A stretch of 55,143 nucleotides of DNA from Akkermansiaceae bacterium (GCA_015062055.1 SUVK01000011.1:1-55143); one strand, 5' to 3'; positions 24,646-33,165 are shown, numbered from the stretch's first letter. The notes: a model not told the origin generated them from the letters alone. Numbers and translations are program-made.

Positions 24646-25152
24646 ATGGAAACGCTGTATCAAGGGAAGTTCCTCAACATGGTGCGCCAAGGGCGCTGGG
24701 AGTATTGCGAGCGCGTGAATCAAACCTCGGCTGTTATGGTATTTGCCTGTACTCCTGAGGGGAAGGTTTTGTTGGTCGAAGAGTTTCGCCCGCCTATCGG
24801 CAAACAAAGTTTATGTTTTCCGGCCGGGTTGAGCGGGGATGAAGGCCCTGAGTCTGATATGGTTGCCGCCCGCCGTGAGTTGTTGGAAGAAACCGGTTAC
24901 GAGGCGGGCGAGATGCGTTATCTTTTCACCGGACCTTCATCGCCCGGGTTGACCTCCGAGACGCTGTCTTTTTATCTGGCAAGCGGCTTGCGCAAGGTGG
25001 CCGCAGGTGGCGGGGTTGACAACGAGAATATTATTGTGCACGAAGCCCCTTTGGTAGAGATTGATGCCTGGCTTGCTGAGCAAACTGCAGCCGGTAAATC
25101 AATAGACCCGCGCATATATACAGGTCTGTATTTTATCAAGCAACAAGGGTGA
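24646..25152 (+). CDS. Nudix hydrolase, ADP-ribose pyrophosphatase-like
   Basis: A 168-residue Nudix-family protein. The Nudix box core reads ARRELLEETGYEAGE (residues about 78-92), with the upstream Gly and Glu somewhat displaced from the standard spacing. The flanking FPAGL and the SPGLTSE segment after the box are typical of ADP-ribose and sugar-nucleotide pyrophosphatases. Such enzymes cleave ADP-ribose to AMP and ribose phosphate; the substrate here is inferred. I placed the start at 24646 because the frame upstream runs back through the ilvE terminator and gene. It converges on the ZIP transporter with 7 bases between stops. Confidence 0.82.
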   Translation: METLYQGKFLNMVRQGRWEYCERVNQTSAVMVFACTPEGKVLLVEEFRPPIGKQSLCFPAGLSGDEGPESDMVAARRELLEETGYEAGEMRYLFTGPSSPGLTSETLSFYLASGLRKVAAGGGVDNENIIVHEAPLVEIDAWLAEQTAAGKSIDPRIYTGLYFIKQQG

Positions 25153-25159
25153 AACCGGC

Positions 25160-25981
25160 TTACAGCACCAGCCCCATAATTAACATGCCTGTTACCACTC
25201 CGTAAATGCTCAGGTGGTGGTGTCCCCAGCGCTCGGCCATGGGCAGCAACTCGTCGAACGAGATAAATACCATAATGCCCGCCACAATGGCAAAGAGTAT
25301 GGCCAGCATAGTTGTGCTTAAAAATGGCAGCAAGATTAGCATGCAAACCAGCGCTCCCAGTGGCTCGGCTAGCCCGGTAAGCGTGCCGATAAGAAAGGCT
25401 TTGCGCCTACTGCCCGTACCATAGAGCAGGGGAACAGCCACGGTGATTCCCTCCGGTATGTTGTGTATGGCCACTGCCAAGGCAACCGAGGCGGCAATGC
25501 CGGTGTTGTCGAATGCTGCGGCTACCGTTGCCATGCCTTCGGGGAAGTTGTGTACGCCTATGGCAATGGCAAACAGCATGGCCGAGCGACGTACACGCTG
25601 TTTTACCTTTTGTCTGCATTCTGCTGTGGTGCATTGACTAAGGCTGCTCAGTTCGTTCAGGCTGAGCACCTCGTGAGGGTTTTCATCTTCGGGTACCAAG
25701 TGGTCAATTAAACTGGCTACCAACATGCCCCCGAAGAAGGCCCCCAAAACAATCCATTTGTTGCCGACTTGTTCCCCCAGCATTTCTTGGGCTGCCGGCA
25801 TCAGCTCCATGAAAGAGATATACACCATTACGCCGGCACTGGCGCCCAAGGCATATGTAAGCGCGCGAGTATCCGTTTTTTTCAGAAAAAGAGCAAGTGC
25901 GGCGCCCAGCCCGGTACATAAGCCGGCCAGTAGCGATAAGACTCCGCCTGTCAGCAGTTGCTCTTTCATCTCCCAGAACAT
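25160..25981 (-). CDS. zupT: ZIP-family divalent metal transporter (ZupT-like)
   Basis: A 273-residue polytopic membrane protein with about eight TM segments. The two metal-binding helices carry HNFPEG and HNIPEG, the hallmark pair of ZIP transporters of the ZupT/GufA branch. A charged loop with several Glu and Cys residues (about residues 105-135) lies between TM3 and TM4. It would import zinc or other divalent metals. I chose the ATG at 25981 (MFWEMKEQ) because a consensus promoter lies 7 bases upstream; the frame extends to 26152 through that promoter, and an ATG at 25969 is also possible. Confidence 0.87.
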   Translation of the reverse strand: MFWEMKEQLLTGGVLSLLAGLCTGLGAALALFLKKTDTRALTYALGASAGVMVYISFMELMPAAQEMLGEQVGNKWIVLGAFFGGMLVASLIDHLVPEDENPHEVLSLNELSSLSQCTTAECRQKVKQRVRRSAMLFAIAIGVHNFPEGMATVAAAFDNTGIAASVALAVAIHNIPEGITVAVPLLYGTGSRRKAFLIGTLTGLAEPLGALVCMLILLPFLSTTMLAILFAIVAGIMVFISFDELLPMAERWGHHHLSIYGVVTGMLIMGLVL

Positions 25982-25988
25982 GCGCTTG

Positions 25989-26017
25989 TTTTTACCCTTA
26001 TCTATTCCTTCTGTCAA
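25989..26017 (-). promoter_or_regulatory. Sigma70-type promoter of zupT
   Basis: Minus strand: consensus TTGACA (26017-26012), 17-base spacer, TAAAAA (25994-25989), 7 bases to the ATG at 25981. The predicted leader is about 1 nt. Confidence 0.65.
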
Positions 26018-26068
26018 GTGAAAATGGTGTATATTGACATCAAATGCCGTGTAAAACACAAAATGAGC

Positions 26069-26097
26069 GTGACAAATGCTTTTTTTTGGGGTACACT
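26069..26097 (+). promoter_or_regulatory. Sigma70-type promoter of menC, predicted leaderless
   Basis: GTGACA (26069-26074), 17-base spacer, TACACT (26092-26097), 6 bases to the ATG at 26104. Confidence 0.65.
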
Positions 26098-26103
26098 CTG
26101 CAC

Positions 26104-27051
26104 ATGCACTATACACCGTATACACTTTATCCTGTGGGCGCATTGAGCGCACGTGCCGCAGCTCAACCTCGTGAGGGCGTTTTGTTGCGAGGTGATAATG
26201 GCGGCTATGCTTGCTTGCAGTCTTGGCCCGAGCTTGGAGATGCCCCCCTCGAGTACGAGCTTGATGCGCTGAGAGAAGGCGCCCCGCTTAAGCTGGGGGC
26301 TCGCGCTCTTAAGTGTATAGAGTTGGATGGCACCGCCCGTGCTGAAGGTGTGAATCTTTTTGCAGGATTACGTGTACCCCGTAGTCATGCCACTCTTACC
26401 GTCAGCGCAACTCCTTCTCAGGTGTACAACCTGCACCAGCGTGGGTTCCGTGTCGGTAAAATCAAGGTGGTGCCCAAACTTGCCACTACGGTAGAGCGCC
26501 TTACGAACCTTGCAGCCATGGTGCCCGATTGGAAATGGCGTGTGGATTTTAACTGCACGCTTAACCTGGAAGAGGCGCTCAAGTTCTGGGATATGCTTTC
26601 GGATGCCATGAAAGCCCGTATTGATTTTGTGGAAGACCCCTGTTATTACGATGTAAACGTGTGGCAAACCCTGCAAGATGCCGGTATTCCTTTGGGCTAC
26701 GACATGCCTGTGCAAGAAGCCAGTGGTAACATACCTGCCCGCACGACCAAGCCCATGATGCGTTTGGTGAAACCCGCTCGCCACCACAGCAACAGTGGCT
26801 TGCCGGTATTCACCACTTACCTCGACCACCCCCTCGGCCAGTGCTGGGCTGCTTACAATGCCGCTAAGTTCTACACCGATAAGCCGGAGTCTGAGGTGCC
26901 TCTGTGTGGCCTTGTTACCCACCATGTCTACCGCCCCAATGCTTTCTCTGAGCAGCTGGGTATGGATATTACGCCCGAATTTAAGGTGCCCGCCGGTACC
27001 GGCTTGGGTTTCGACTCCCTCTTGGCGGCGCTCCCCTGGAAGAAACTCTAA
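26104..27051 (+). CDS. menC: o-Succinylbenzoate synthase-like enolase-superfamily protein
   Basis: A 315-residue enolase-superfamily enzyme. The catalytic set of the MenC group can be followed in order: KxK (VGKIKVV, about residues 118-124), Asp/Asn in RVDFNC, Glu in FVEDP, Asp in GYDMP and a late Lys in RLVKPAR. MenC dehydrates SHCHC to o-succinylbenzoate in menaquinone synthesis. Other men genes are not in the window, so the pathway link rests on family resemblance, and another enolase-superfamily role is possible. I chose the start at 26104 because it lies 6 bases after a -10 element and the N-terminus then matches the usual barrel-capping domain. Confidence 0.75.
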   Translation: MHYTPYTLYPVGALSARAAAQPREGVLLRGDNGGYACLQSWPELGDAPLEYELDALREGAPLKLGARALKCIELDGTARAEGVNLFAGLRVPRSHATLTVSATPSQVYNLHQRGFRVGKIKVVPKLATTVERLTNLAAMVPDWKWRVDFNCTLNLEEALKFWDMLSDAMKARIDFVEDPCYYDVNVWQTLQDAGIPLGYDMPVQEASGNIPARTTKPMMRLVKPARHHSNSGLPVFTTYLDHPLGQCWAAYNAAKFYTDKPESEVPLCGLVTHHVYRPNAFSEQLGMDITPEFKVPAGTGLGFDSLLAALPWKKL

Positions 27052-27085
27052 ACTCGGATTTTCTCGTCTCCGAATCAATCCGGTA

Positions 27086-27112
27086 TTGCCTTATACGGAA
27101 ATACGATATAAT
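27086..27112 (+). promoter_or_regulatory. Promoter of the C_GCAxxG_C_C gene
   Basis: TTGCCT (27086-27091), a short 15-base spacer, consensus TATAAT (27107-27112), 9 bases to the ATG at 27122. The predicted leader is 3 nt. Confidence 0.55.
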
Positions 27113-27121
27113 CAGTGCATT

Positions 27122-27448
27122 ATGACTGTTGCAGAAAAAGCTCTTTCAACGTTTCGAGAGCCTCCGTTCATGTATAATTGTGCCCAGACCATTTGCGCGG
27201 CTTTTGGTCGTGAGGATTTGTTGGATGCCATGAAGTCTTGCGGTGGTGGTAAAGCACCCGATGGTATTTGTGGTGCTTTGTATGCAGCTATGACCTTGGC
27301 CGAGGATAAAGCTGCTGATGTATGCAATGCCTTTCGCGAAATACATGGCGCATGTACCTGCCGAGACCTCAAAGGGGGGCAACCTCGTGTTGCTTGTCAG
27401 GATTGTGTGAAAACAGCTGCTTCTCTTCTCGAGAAATCACTACAATAA
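27122..27448 (+). CDS. C_GCAxxG_C_C-family Cys-rich small protein
   Basis: A 108-residue protein with seven cysteines arranged as YNCAQTICAAF, SCGGGKAPDGICGALYAA, and later single Cys residues including CQDCVKTAA. This resembles the C_GCAxxG_C_C family of small redox or metal proteins often found in anaerobes. The biochemical role of the family is poorly known; electron transfer or a cofactor-bound redox role is inference. It has its own promoter after menC (70 bases from the menC stop) and a strong terminator. The start at 27122 is set by the promoter; the frame upstream overlaps menC in another register. Confidence 0.75.
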   Translation: MTVAEKALSTFREPPFMYNCAQTICAAFGREDLLDAMKSCGGGKAPDGICGALYAAMTLAEDKAADVCNAFREIHGACTCRDLKGGQPRVACQDCVKTAASLLEKSLQ

Positions 27449-27470
27449 CAGCCCGCTGAAATACTTTGTC

Positions 27471-27506
27471 AAAAAGCCCTGCCGTATCCGGTCGGCAGGG
27501 CTTTTT
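27471..27506. terminator. Bidirectional Rho-independent terminator
   Basis: A perfect 14-bp stem (27471-27484 with 27493-27506), including A5 and T5 arms, with an 8-base loop. It separates two convergent genes. Confidence 0.92.
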
Positions 27507-27510
27507 GAAT

Positions 27511-29163
27511 TTAATTTTTCTCTGTTCGATATATGAAGGGTGGTCTCTCGGGATGTTCGTTTGCCAGTTGCGCTATAGACTCATCTTGCAAGATTCTGTG
27601 AGCTACGGGTAAGTCTAGGCTGTGATTGAGGGTAAAGGTGGTCCAGCCGCTGTGGGCGTTTTCTCTTTCTACAATACCCCGGGCCGTTAGAAGAAGATTT
27701 TTTGCCATGTACTGATTCGGATTTTGCTGATAAATCATCTCGGCAAAAGCAAGATGAGAAACGGCACTGAACCGGCCATAATCAAAGTCTCGGGCTTCAA
27801 ACTTCCAATGCGGGTTTGCGTCTTTGTATTGCAGGTTAAGAGTTGCGGCCAAGCGGGTGGGGCTGATAATGCCTCCTGCTATGACCAGCAGAATCATGGT
27901 GCCCAGGCACACCTTGGCACAGCGCCAAAAACGCGCTTCTGTTGCGATATAAAACAGCAAAATCATTAACCCGACAAGACCTAACAATAATGATTCGCCG
28001 GCAAGTATGCGGCGATAGGTGAAACCGTAGTCGCATATTTGATAGTACAGGCGCAGATAAACGCTTGCGGCCAGTAGAAATGTCTGAAATATCAGCAAGT
28101 ATGCTGCTGCTTTTGCTGCTTTGGATTGCCTCGCTATACCGGTGCTGCGAAACAGTATAATCAACACCGCTGCAGCCAGAATAGAAGCCCAGATGATGGA
28201 GTCTGCCCCTTCATGCAGATATTGCGTTTGTGAGATTCCCTCGGGTATATTCTTGAACCAAAGGTAGGTAATATCGGTAGCTGTGGCAATCAAGAAGGCA
28301 AGATTGATGCCTATGAGGGTGAAGAGCGGTAGATGCGGCAGCAGGGTTGTGCCCCCGGGCGCTTCTTTGGTCGCCGGGCGTATGATTGTGGGGGCATAGG
28401 GGCGACGGCGTGCATAGATACCGAAAATGATGACACCCACAGTCCAGTACAGGAGGTGAATCATGAAATCCCAGCTGATGTTCAGGTAGCTGAGTATCTC
28501 GTTCCATTTCGTAACAATCCATTGCCATACTTTCTCGACGATCGGGTTGCCCGATGCGAAGATGGTAAGGAATGAGATAAACATGGCGGCCCCCAGCAGC
28601 AGCGATATTAATGTGGGCAAGATTTGCTTGAGAAATCTCTTGCTCTGTGGTTGCTTCTTTTCGCGACGAGTGGTCCAGTAACTCCACCAGCTGCGGTACC
28701 TCACTCCAACTGTTTGCTGTGTACCGTGAGGGGAGGGCATTGCCACCAGGAAAAACGGAACAATCAGCCCGATAAAATAATTGAGAGGGTTGCCGCTTAC
28801 CGTAAGGGCTATGCAGTTGATGCCGGCTAATGCACTCAAAAAGCAAATTTCACCGATGCTCAGGTCTTTTCTGAGCAATAATACGGCAGTGGTAAATAAG
28901 ATGCCGGCTATTCCGGCCCCTATGCCGATGCACCCCACACGTGGCCAATACAAATCTGCCGCCGCTGCTGCGAGCATCAGCACGATATATGGGATGGCCC
29001 CTACGCGCCACCATGTGGGGTCTTCTGTTTTATGCTCGACACGGTCGGGCGGTGCTATGGTGCGCGCTGTTTTATTTCCTGCCGGGATGGGGGGCAAATT
29101 CGGACGAGGTGCCGCTGCCGGGGACGCTGTTGAAGAGGTGGTCTCAGGGGTATCTATGTTCAT
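27511..29163 (-). CDS. Polytopic membrane protein, DUF4153/DUF4173-like
   Basis: A 550-residue protein with a disordered Thr/Pro-rich cytoplasmic N-terminus (residues 1-50), then 12 or so hydrophobic segments, and a soluble C-terminal domain of about 90 residues (from DANPHWKFEARDF). A segment with LRLYYQICDYGFTYRR resembles DUF4153/DUF4173 membrane proteins, whose function is unknown. I chose the ATG at 29163, 47 bases after the ROK kinase stop; the upstream frame overlaps that gene. It is the last gene of a minus-strand run with the protease and kinase and ends at a strong terminator. The kinase neighbour hints at envelope or sugar metabolism, but this is weak. Confidence 0.72.
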   Translation of the reverse strand: MNIDTPETTSSTASPAAAPRPNLPPIPAGNKTARTIAPPDRVEHKTEDPTWWRVGAIPYIVLMLAAAAADLYWPRVGCIGIGAGIAGILFTTAVLLLRKDLSIGEICFLSALAGINCIALTVSGNPLNYFIGLIVPFFLVAMPSPHGTQQTVGVRYRSWWSYWTTRREKKQPQSKRFLKQILPTLISLLLGAAMFISFLTIFASGNPIVEKVWQWIVTKWNEILSYLNISWDFMIHLLYWTVGVIIFGIYARRRPYAPTIIRPATKEAPGGTTLLPHLPLFTLIGINLAFLIATATDITYLWFKNIPEGISQTQYLHEGADSIIWASILAAAVLIILFRSTGIARQSKAAKAAAYLLIFQTFLLAASVYLRLYYQICDYGFTYRRILAGESLLLGLVGLMILLFYIATEARFWRCAKVCLGTMILLVIAGGIISPTRLAATLNLQYKDANPHWKFEARDFDYGRFSAVSHLAFAEMIYQQNPNQYMAKNLLLTARGIVERENAHSGWTTFTLNHSLDLPVAHRILQDESIAQLANEHPERPPFIYRTEKN

Positions 29164-29210
29164 GTGTCTATCTGTTTGACGGTTGAGGTGACAATCTTGT
29201 TCAAAATGGA

Positions 29211-30164
29211 TTACAACAGGACGTTGTCTGCGTAATCGGCAGCCATGAGGCCTGCGCCGATGAGGCCTGCATCTGCCCCAAAGAGCGCCGGTCTTATACT
29301 CAAAGCTTTGTAGTGTACGGGGAAAAGTTGTTGTTTCAGAGATTCTGTCAAAGGTGTCAGCAATAAATCCCCTGCTTGCGCCACGCCGCCACCAATGATG
29401 ATTGCCTCGGGTACAAAGGTGTACATCAGGTTCATAATCAGTACGGAAAGCTTTTCCGCAAATTCCTTGTATAAGTGTCGGGCAATGGTGTCTCCGGCGC
29501 GTGCTGCTTGCTCGAGCAGATGCGGGGCGCATTCTGCCTTGGTTTTGGTGATACCGGCTTGGGCATATGCCAGCACGGCATCGGCGGCAAACTCATTGTT
29601 GCCGATATATTCTTCGATGGCTCCACGGTTACCGAAAGGGCCTACGCGACCATTGTAGGCAATGCTGGTTTGCCCCAGTTCTGCGCATGAGACCGTGCGC
29701 CCTCGGATCATACGGTCGTGTATGATGATGCCACCACCAATTCCCGTGCCCAAGGTAAGGCACGCTATGTTGCTCAACTCGCGTCCCGCACCGAGTTTCC
29801 ATTCTGCATATGCCATGCAGTTGGCATCGTTGTCAAGCACAACGGGTAATCCTAATTCTTGAGAGATTACTTCTCTTACCGGTACCTCGTGGTTCCACAC
29901 GGCTACATTGGTCAGCTGGTAGAGTACGCCCCTGTAAAAATCTACCCAACCGGGCATGCCCAAACCAACTGCTACTGCGTGAGGATACTCTCGCAGCAAC
30001 TCTTTCATCGTGTGACTCATGGCAGCCATGATTTCTTCAGGGCTCTTATACACCGCAGTGGGGAGCGGTGTGGCTTTTTTGAGAATGCTCTCTCCTTGCG
30101 TTACGGCAATTTTAATGCTCGTTCCGCCAAAATCAACGGCTATGGTTTCGCCTTGAGGGGGCAT
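29211..30164 (-). CDS. ROK-family sugar kinase lacking the usual zinc site
   Basis: A 317-residue ROK protein. The ATP-binding DFGGTSIK (residues 11-18), catalytic Asp in VLDNDANCMAYAEW and LGTGIGGGII are intact, so kinase activity on glucose or a related sugar is likely. The ROK zinc motif is not: where the family has a GHxxV histidine and a CxCGxxGCxE motif, this protein reads CAELGQTSIAY and VGPFGNRGAIEEY, with Gln for His and no cysteines. It may fold without zinc or use a different sugar-binding geometry. The gene is 27 bases after the protease stop and 47 bases before the membrane protein. Confidence 0.84.
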   Translation of the reverse strand: MPPQGETIAVDFGGTSIKIAVTQGESILKKATPLPTAVYKSPEEIMAAMSHTMKELLREYPHAVAVGLGMPGWVDFYRGVLYQLTNVAVWNHEVPVREVISQELGLPVVLDNDANCMAYAEWKLGAGRELSNIACLTLGTGIGGGIIIHDRMIRGRTVSCAELGQTSIAYNGRVGPFGNRGAIEEYIGNNEFAADAVLAYAQAGITKTKAECAPHLLEQAARAGDTIARHLYKEFAEKLSVLIMNLMYTFVPEAIIIGGGVAQAGDLLLTPLTESLKQQLFPVHYKALSIRPALFGADAGLIGAGLMAADYADNVLL

Positions 30165-30191
30165 GGCTTCATGTTGCGGTATGAATATATA

Positions 30192-31391
30192 TCAATAACC
30201 TCTCATGAAGGTCGGTTTTCCGGTTTCAATGGGGGTGCCGGCTGCTTGTTTGCTGAGGTCGAAAGGAATACGCCAACGGAAACGCGAGCCTTCGTATGTT
30301 TGTATCAGAATATCCAGCCCCAGCTCGCCGGAATCTTTGTTTTCAAGGTTGCCCAATTCGTAAAGCGGTATGACGACTCCGGCTACACGCTTGCCGTTGC
30401 GTGTGCCCATGGTGCATGAAAAAGCTACGGCCTCGTAGTCTTGATTTACGGCGTAGGGCGGGTCTTGTACGTAGGCGTTGATGTGTGCTACATCGGTAGA
30501 AACTTCCAGGTACAACTCCAGCATATCCCCCTTTCGCATGAACTCAACATGGTGAACTGCCGGTTCGTGGTCTATGCTGTAAAATTGGTGTGTGCTGCCG
30601 GCGGGAACAAAAATTTCTGTATTGGAAAGAATGGCACAAGATGAGTGGGTAAGGTAGGTGGGTGACATGCCGAATGTATAGTTACCGGAGCCCATAAGCG
30701 GGGTGCCCAGTGCCTTGTTGACATCTACGGTGCCGTTATTGTGCGGCAGGTTCATACCGTGCCCCAGCTCGTGTGCAAAACCACCGTACCATTTTGTCAG
30801 TAAGCGCCCTTCGGGTGTCTTTTGTCCCAGGTGCCTAATATCGAAATCCGTGTAATCCAGCGCAAAGCAGTAGCGACCATAGCCATAGAAGGGGACGCCC
30901 CCGGGGTTTTTATCGCTGTAGCCCTCATCTTGCCATGTGGGCATGATGATGAATGTGTGGGTGCTCTTCTTTTTGCCGGGGTTGGCTTTGAACCACGCCT
31001 CTACCTCTGCTATGCAGGCATCGTGCCCGGTGCCGTATGCGTAGCTCTTGTGTGGCTGTTTCCCTTTAATGTAGCAGATGTCCACATTGCCGCAGTCGGT
31101 AAGCGAAAGCCCGAATGAATGTTTGCCGAACCCATTACGCTGCATCTCTTTGCCGTAAAATTGTTGCAGGTAGAGCAGCAACTCGCTGATGCGGCGGTCT
31201 GCTTCTGCCGTGGGTTGCATGTCATTACCGGTAAAGTAGACTACATTGAGACAATGGGCGTTTTTTTCAAGCTCGATGCTATCTGCCAGTAATTCTTTAG
31301 CTCGCGGTTGAAAATGCTCGGGGGCTGCTCCTGTAGCCGTGAGTACCACGGCGGCGGAGCACAACATGGTCATCAGTGTGCTGTTAGCCAT
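30192..31391 (-). CDS. Secreted metzincin-like zinc protease
   Basis: A 399-residue exported protein with a signal peptide (residues 1-22, MANSTLMTMLCS...ATGA). The active site HELGHGMNLPH matches HExxHxxxxxH, the three-histidine zinc motif of metzincins, and a Met-turn candidate (PLMGSGNYTFG) follows about 25 residues later. A beta-rich C-terminal domain (from about residue 260) may bind substrate. Substrate unknown; surface or mucin-protein cleavage would suit the glycosidases in this window but is inference. I chose the start at 31391 because it gives a clean signal peptide and sits 9 bases after a -10; the frame extends to 31421. It leads the protease/ROK kinase/membrane protein run. Confidence 0.8.
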   Translation of the reverse strand: MANSTLMTMLCSAAVVLTATGAAPEHFQPRAKELLADSIELEKNAHCLNVVYFTGNDMQPTAEADRRISELLLYLQQFYGKEMQRNGFGKHSFGLSLTDCGNVDICYIKGKQPHKSYAYGTGHDACIAEVEAWFKANPGKKKSTHTFIIMPTWQDEGYSDKNPGGVPFYGYGRYCFALDYTDFDIRHLGQKTPEGRLLTKWYGGFAHELGHGMNLPHNNGTVDVNKALGTPLMGSGNYTFGMSPTYLTHSSCAILSNTEIFVPAGSTHQFYSIDHEPAVHHVEFMRKGDMLELYLEVSTDVAHINAYVQDPPYAVNQDYEAVAFSCTMGTRNGKRVAGVVIPLYELGNLENKDSGELGLDILIQTYEGSRFRWRIPFDLSKQAAGTPIETGKPTFMRGY

Positions 31392-31400
31392 ACAAGACTC

Positions 31401-31428
31401 ATTCTGACAGATTATGAGCAATTGTCAA
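31401..31428 (-). promoter_or_regulatory. Sigma70-type promoter of the protease operon
   Basis: Minus strand: consensus TTGACA (31428-31423), 16-base spacer, CAGAAT (31406-31401), 9 bases to the ATG at 31391. The predicted leader is 3 nt. Confidence 0.6.
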
Positions 31429-31458
31429 TCTTAAAATACTTGCCTGATGAGTAGAGAC

Positions 31459-31489
31459 AAAAAGCGCTCGGTTCGTAAACCGAGCGCTT
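31459..31489 (-). terminator. Terminator of the carboxyltransferase gene
   Basis: A 12-bp stem (31462-31473 with 31478-31489) and a 4-base loop. The A5 run at 31459-31463 forms the T-tract on the minus strand. Confidence 0.88.
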
Positions 31490-31513
31490 GCGGTTGAAAA
31501 TTGATTGCGTCAA

Positions 31514-33007
31514 TTACTTCTCTTCAATGTGCACATCGTACACCTTACCGAGAATGTTGAGCTTCATATCGCGACCGGAGATTGCGGCCGATACACCCAC
31601 GGTAGAGAGGGCAACGGGGGCACCGTAGTTCTCTTCCTTCTTGGCGGTGGGAAGCTCGGGGCGCTTGCCGGCGTAGTAGTCCTCCAGCTGTTGCGGGAAC
31701 ATGGCGTAGATGACGCAGTTTTCGTCCGTCGCCGGAATGCCTTTGGCCGTAAGCTTGTCGCGCAAATCTTGCATGCCGGGCTTAATCTTGTCGGCCGGGC
31801 GGCAGGTAATGGGCTCTTTGCCGGAGCGCTTGGCGCACTCTGCCTGCAACTCGGGGTCAACAGGGGCGGGGGTGTGGCCGTAGTAGCCCAAGGCAACGTC
31901 CATGGTTTGCGGGGTAATCTGCTTCCAACGGCCGAACTTCACGTTCATCATGGCCTGTACACCTACAATCTGAGAGGTGGGTGTTACCAGCGGAATCCAA
32001 CCGAGGGCCTTGCGCACCACGGGAATCTCTGCGAATACTTCTTCGAACTTGTCGGCCATGTTCATCTCCTTGAGCTGGCTGCGGAAGTTGGAGAGCATGC
32101 CGCCGGGCACCTGATAACGCAGGGTGTCGCTGTTCACAACCTCGTTGGCGTGGCTGGTGAACTTGGAGAGACTGTCGTATACAGGCTGCAGCATGGCAGA
32201 AATCTTGGAGAGCTTTTCGGTGAAGTCATCGGCAAATTGCGGACAACGCTCGTAGCCTTTCATGAGGGCGAGCATGCGCATGCAGTCCGGCTGGCCGGTG
32301 CCGTTGGCAAACGGGGCGATGGAGCAGTCCACTGCATCTGCTCCGGCGTTGATGCCGGCTACGTAGGCACCTGCACCCAAACCTGCAGTGTCGTGAGTGT
32401 GTACCCATACGGGCAGCCCGGTGCTCTTCTTGAGGGTTTCGACAAGGGCTGCTGTCTCACTGGGGGGGATAAGCCCTGCCATGTCTTTAATAACGAGGCC
32501 GTCTGCTCCCATATCGGCAATCTGCTTGCCGAGCTTGGCGAAGTACTCCAGATTGTGTACGGGTGAGGTGGTGTAGCAAATGGTACCGTGGGCGGTGGCT
32601 CCGGCCTCTTTGGCTGCGCGAATCGAGGTGCGCATGTTCTCCGGGTCGTTAAGACAGTCGAAGATGCGGAAGATATTCATGCCGTGTTTGGCGCTGGTCT
32701 TTACAAATGCCTCTACCACGTCATCGGCGTAGTTGGTGTAACCTACCATGTTCTGACCACGCAGAAGCATCATGTGCGGGGTCTTGGGGGCCAACTTTTT
32801 GAGCGTGTCAAGACGGTCGAACGGAAGCTCACCGAGGAAGCGGAGCCCGGAGTCGATCGTTGCGCCGCCCCAGGTTTCCAAGGCTGAGAAGCCCATGGTA
32901 TCGAGAATAGGCGCAATCTCGAGCATTTGCTCGGTGGACATACGAGTGGCGGCCAGCGACTGGTGGCCGTCGCGGAGTACTGTGCAGTTGAATGTTGCCG
33001 GTTTCAT
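31514..33007 (-). CDS. oadA: Oxaloacetate decarboxylase alpha / pyruvate carboxylase B-type carboxyltransferase, no biotinyl domain
   Basis: A 497-residue carboxyltransferase. The barrel domain has LRDGHQSLAATR (residues 11-22), the metal-site Lys in VIKDMAG and VHTHDTAG, as in OadA and PycB. The conserved carboxylase domain follows (about 300-450). The protein ends soon after a start-like piece of the next domain (KLNILGKVYDVHI) and lacks a biotinyl lysine MKM motif, so the biotin carrier must be another protein. It would transfer a carboxyl group between oxaloacetate and biotin, feeding either a sodium-pumping decarboxylase or pyruvate carboxylation. A long-leader promoter and strong terminator frame it as a single unit. 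Confidence 0.88.
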   Translation of the reverse strand: MKPATFNCTVLRDGHQSLAATRMSTEQMLEIAPILDTMGFSALETWGGATIDSGLRFLGELPFDRLDTLKKLAPKTPHMMLLRGQNMVGYTNYADDVVEAFVKTSAKHGMNIFRIFDCLNDPENMRTSIRAAKEAGATAHGTICYTTSPVHNLEYFAKLGKQIADMGADGLVIKDMAGLIPPSETAALVETLKKSTGLPVWVHTHDTAGLGAGAYVAGINAGADAVDCSIAPFANGTGQPDCMRMLALMKGYERCPQFADDFTEKLSKISAMLQPVYDSLSKFTSHANEVVNSDTLRYQVPGGMLSNFRSQLKEMNMADKFEEVFAEIPVVRKALGWIPLVTPTSQIVGVQAMMNVKFGRWKQITPQTMDVALGYYGHTPAPVDPELQAECAKRSGKEPITCRPADKIKPGMQDLRDKLTAKGIPATDENCVIYAMFPQQLEDYYAGKRPELPTAKKEENYGAPVALSTVGVSAAISGRDMKLNILGKVYDVHIEEK

Positions 33008-33049
33008 ATTTTGAAAAGTATGAGGGTACAGTTCATCCCTCTACCCCAG

Positions 33050-33078
33050 AGTCTACCATAATTACGCGACCGCGTCAA
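33050..33078 (-). promoter_or_regulatory. Sigma70-type promoter of the carboxyltransferase gene (with leader)
   Basis: Minus strand: TTGACG (33078-33073), 17-base spacer, TAGACT (33055-33050). The predicted start is near 33043, giving a 36-nt leader that contains a small GAGGG/CCCTC hairpin. Confidence 0.68.
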
Positions 33079-33129
33079 CGAAAAAACGACGTTTTTGATT
33101 ATTTGTGGTAGCAAGCTTATCGAAAATGA

Positions 33130-33158
33130 TTGACAAGAGCAGGGCTATGGTATATGAA
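33130..33158 (+). promoter_or_regulatory. Sigma70-type promoter of the lipoprotein gene at 33166
   Basis: Consensus TTGACA (33130-33135), 17-base spacer, TATGAA (33153-33158), 7 bases to the ATG at 33166. The predicted leader is about 1 nt. Confidence 0.62.
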
Positions 33159-33165
33159 TGAGAGT

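Noticed and set aside
31505..32566. Long plus-strand open frame opposite the carboxyltransferase (353 codons)
   Set aside because: Antisense shadow of a clearly conserved gene, with no domain and no promoter of its own.
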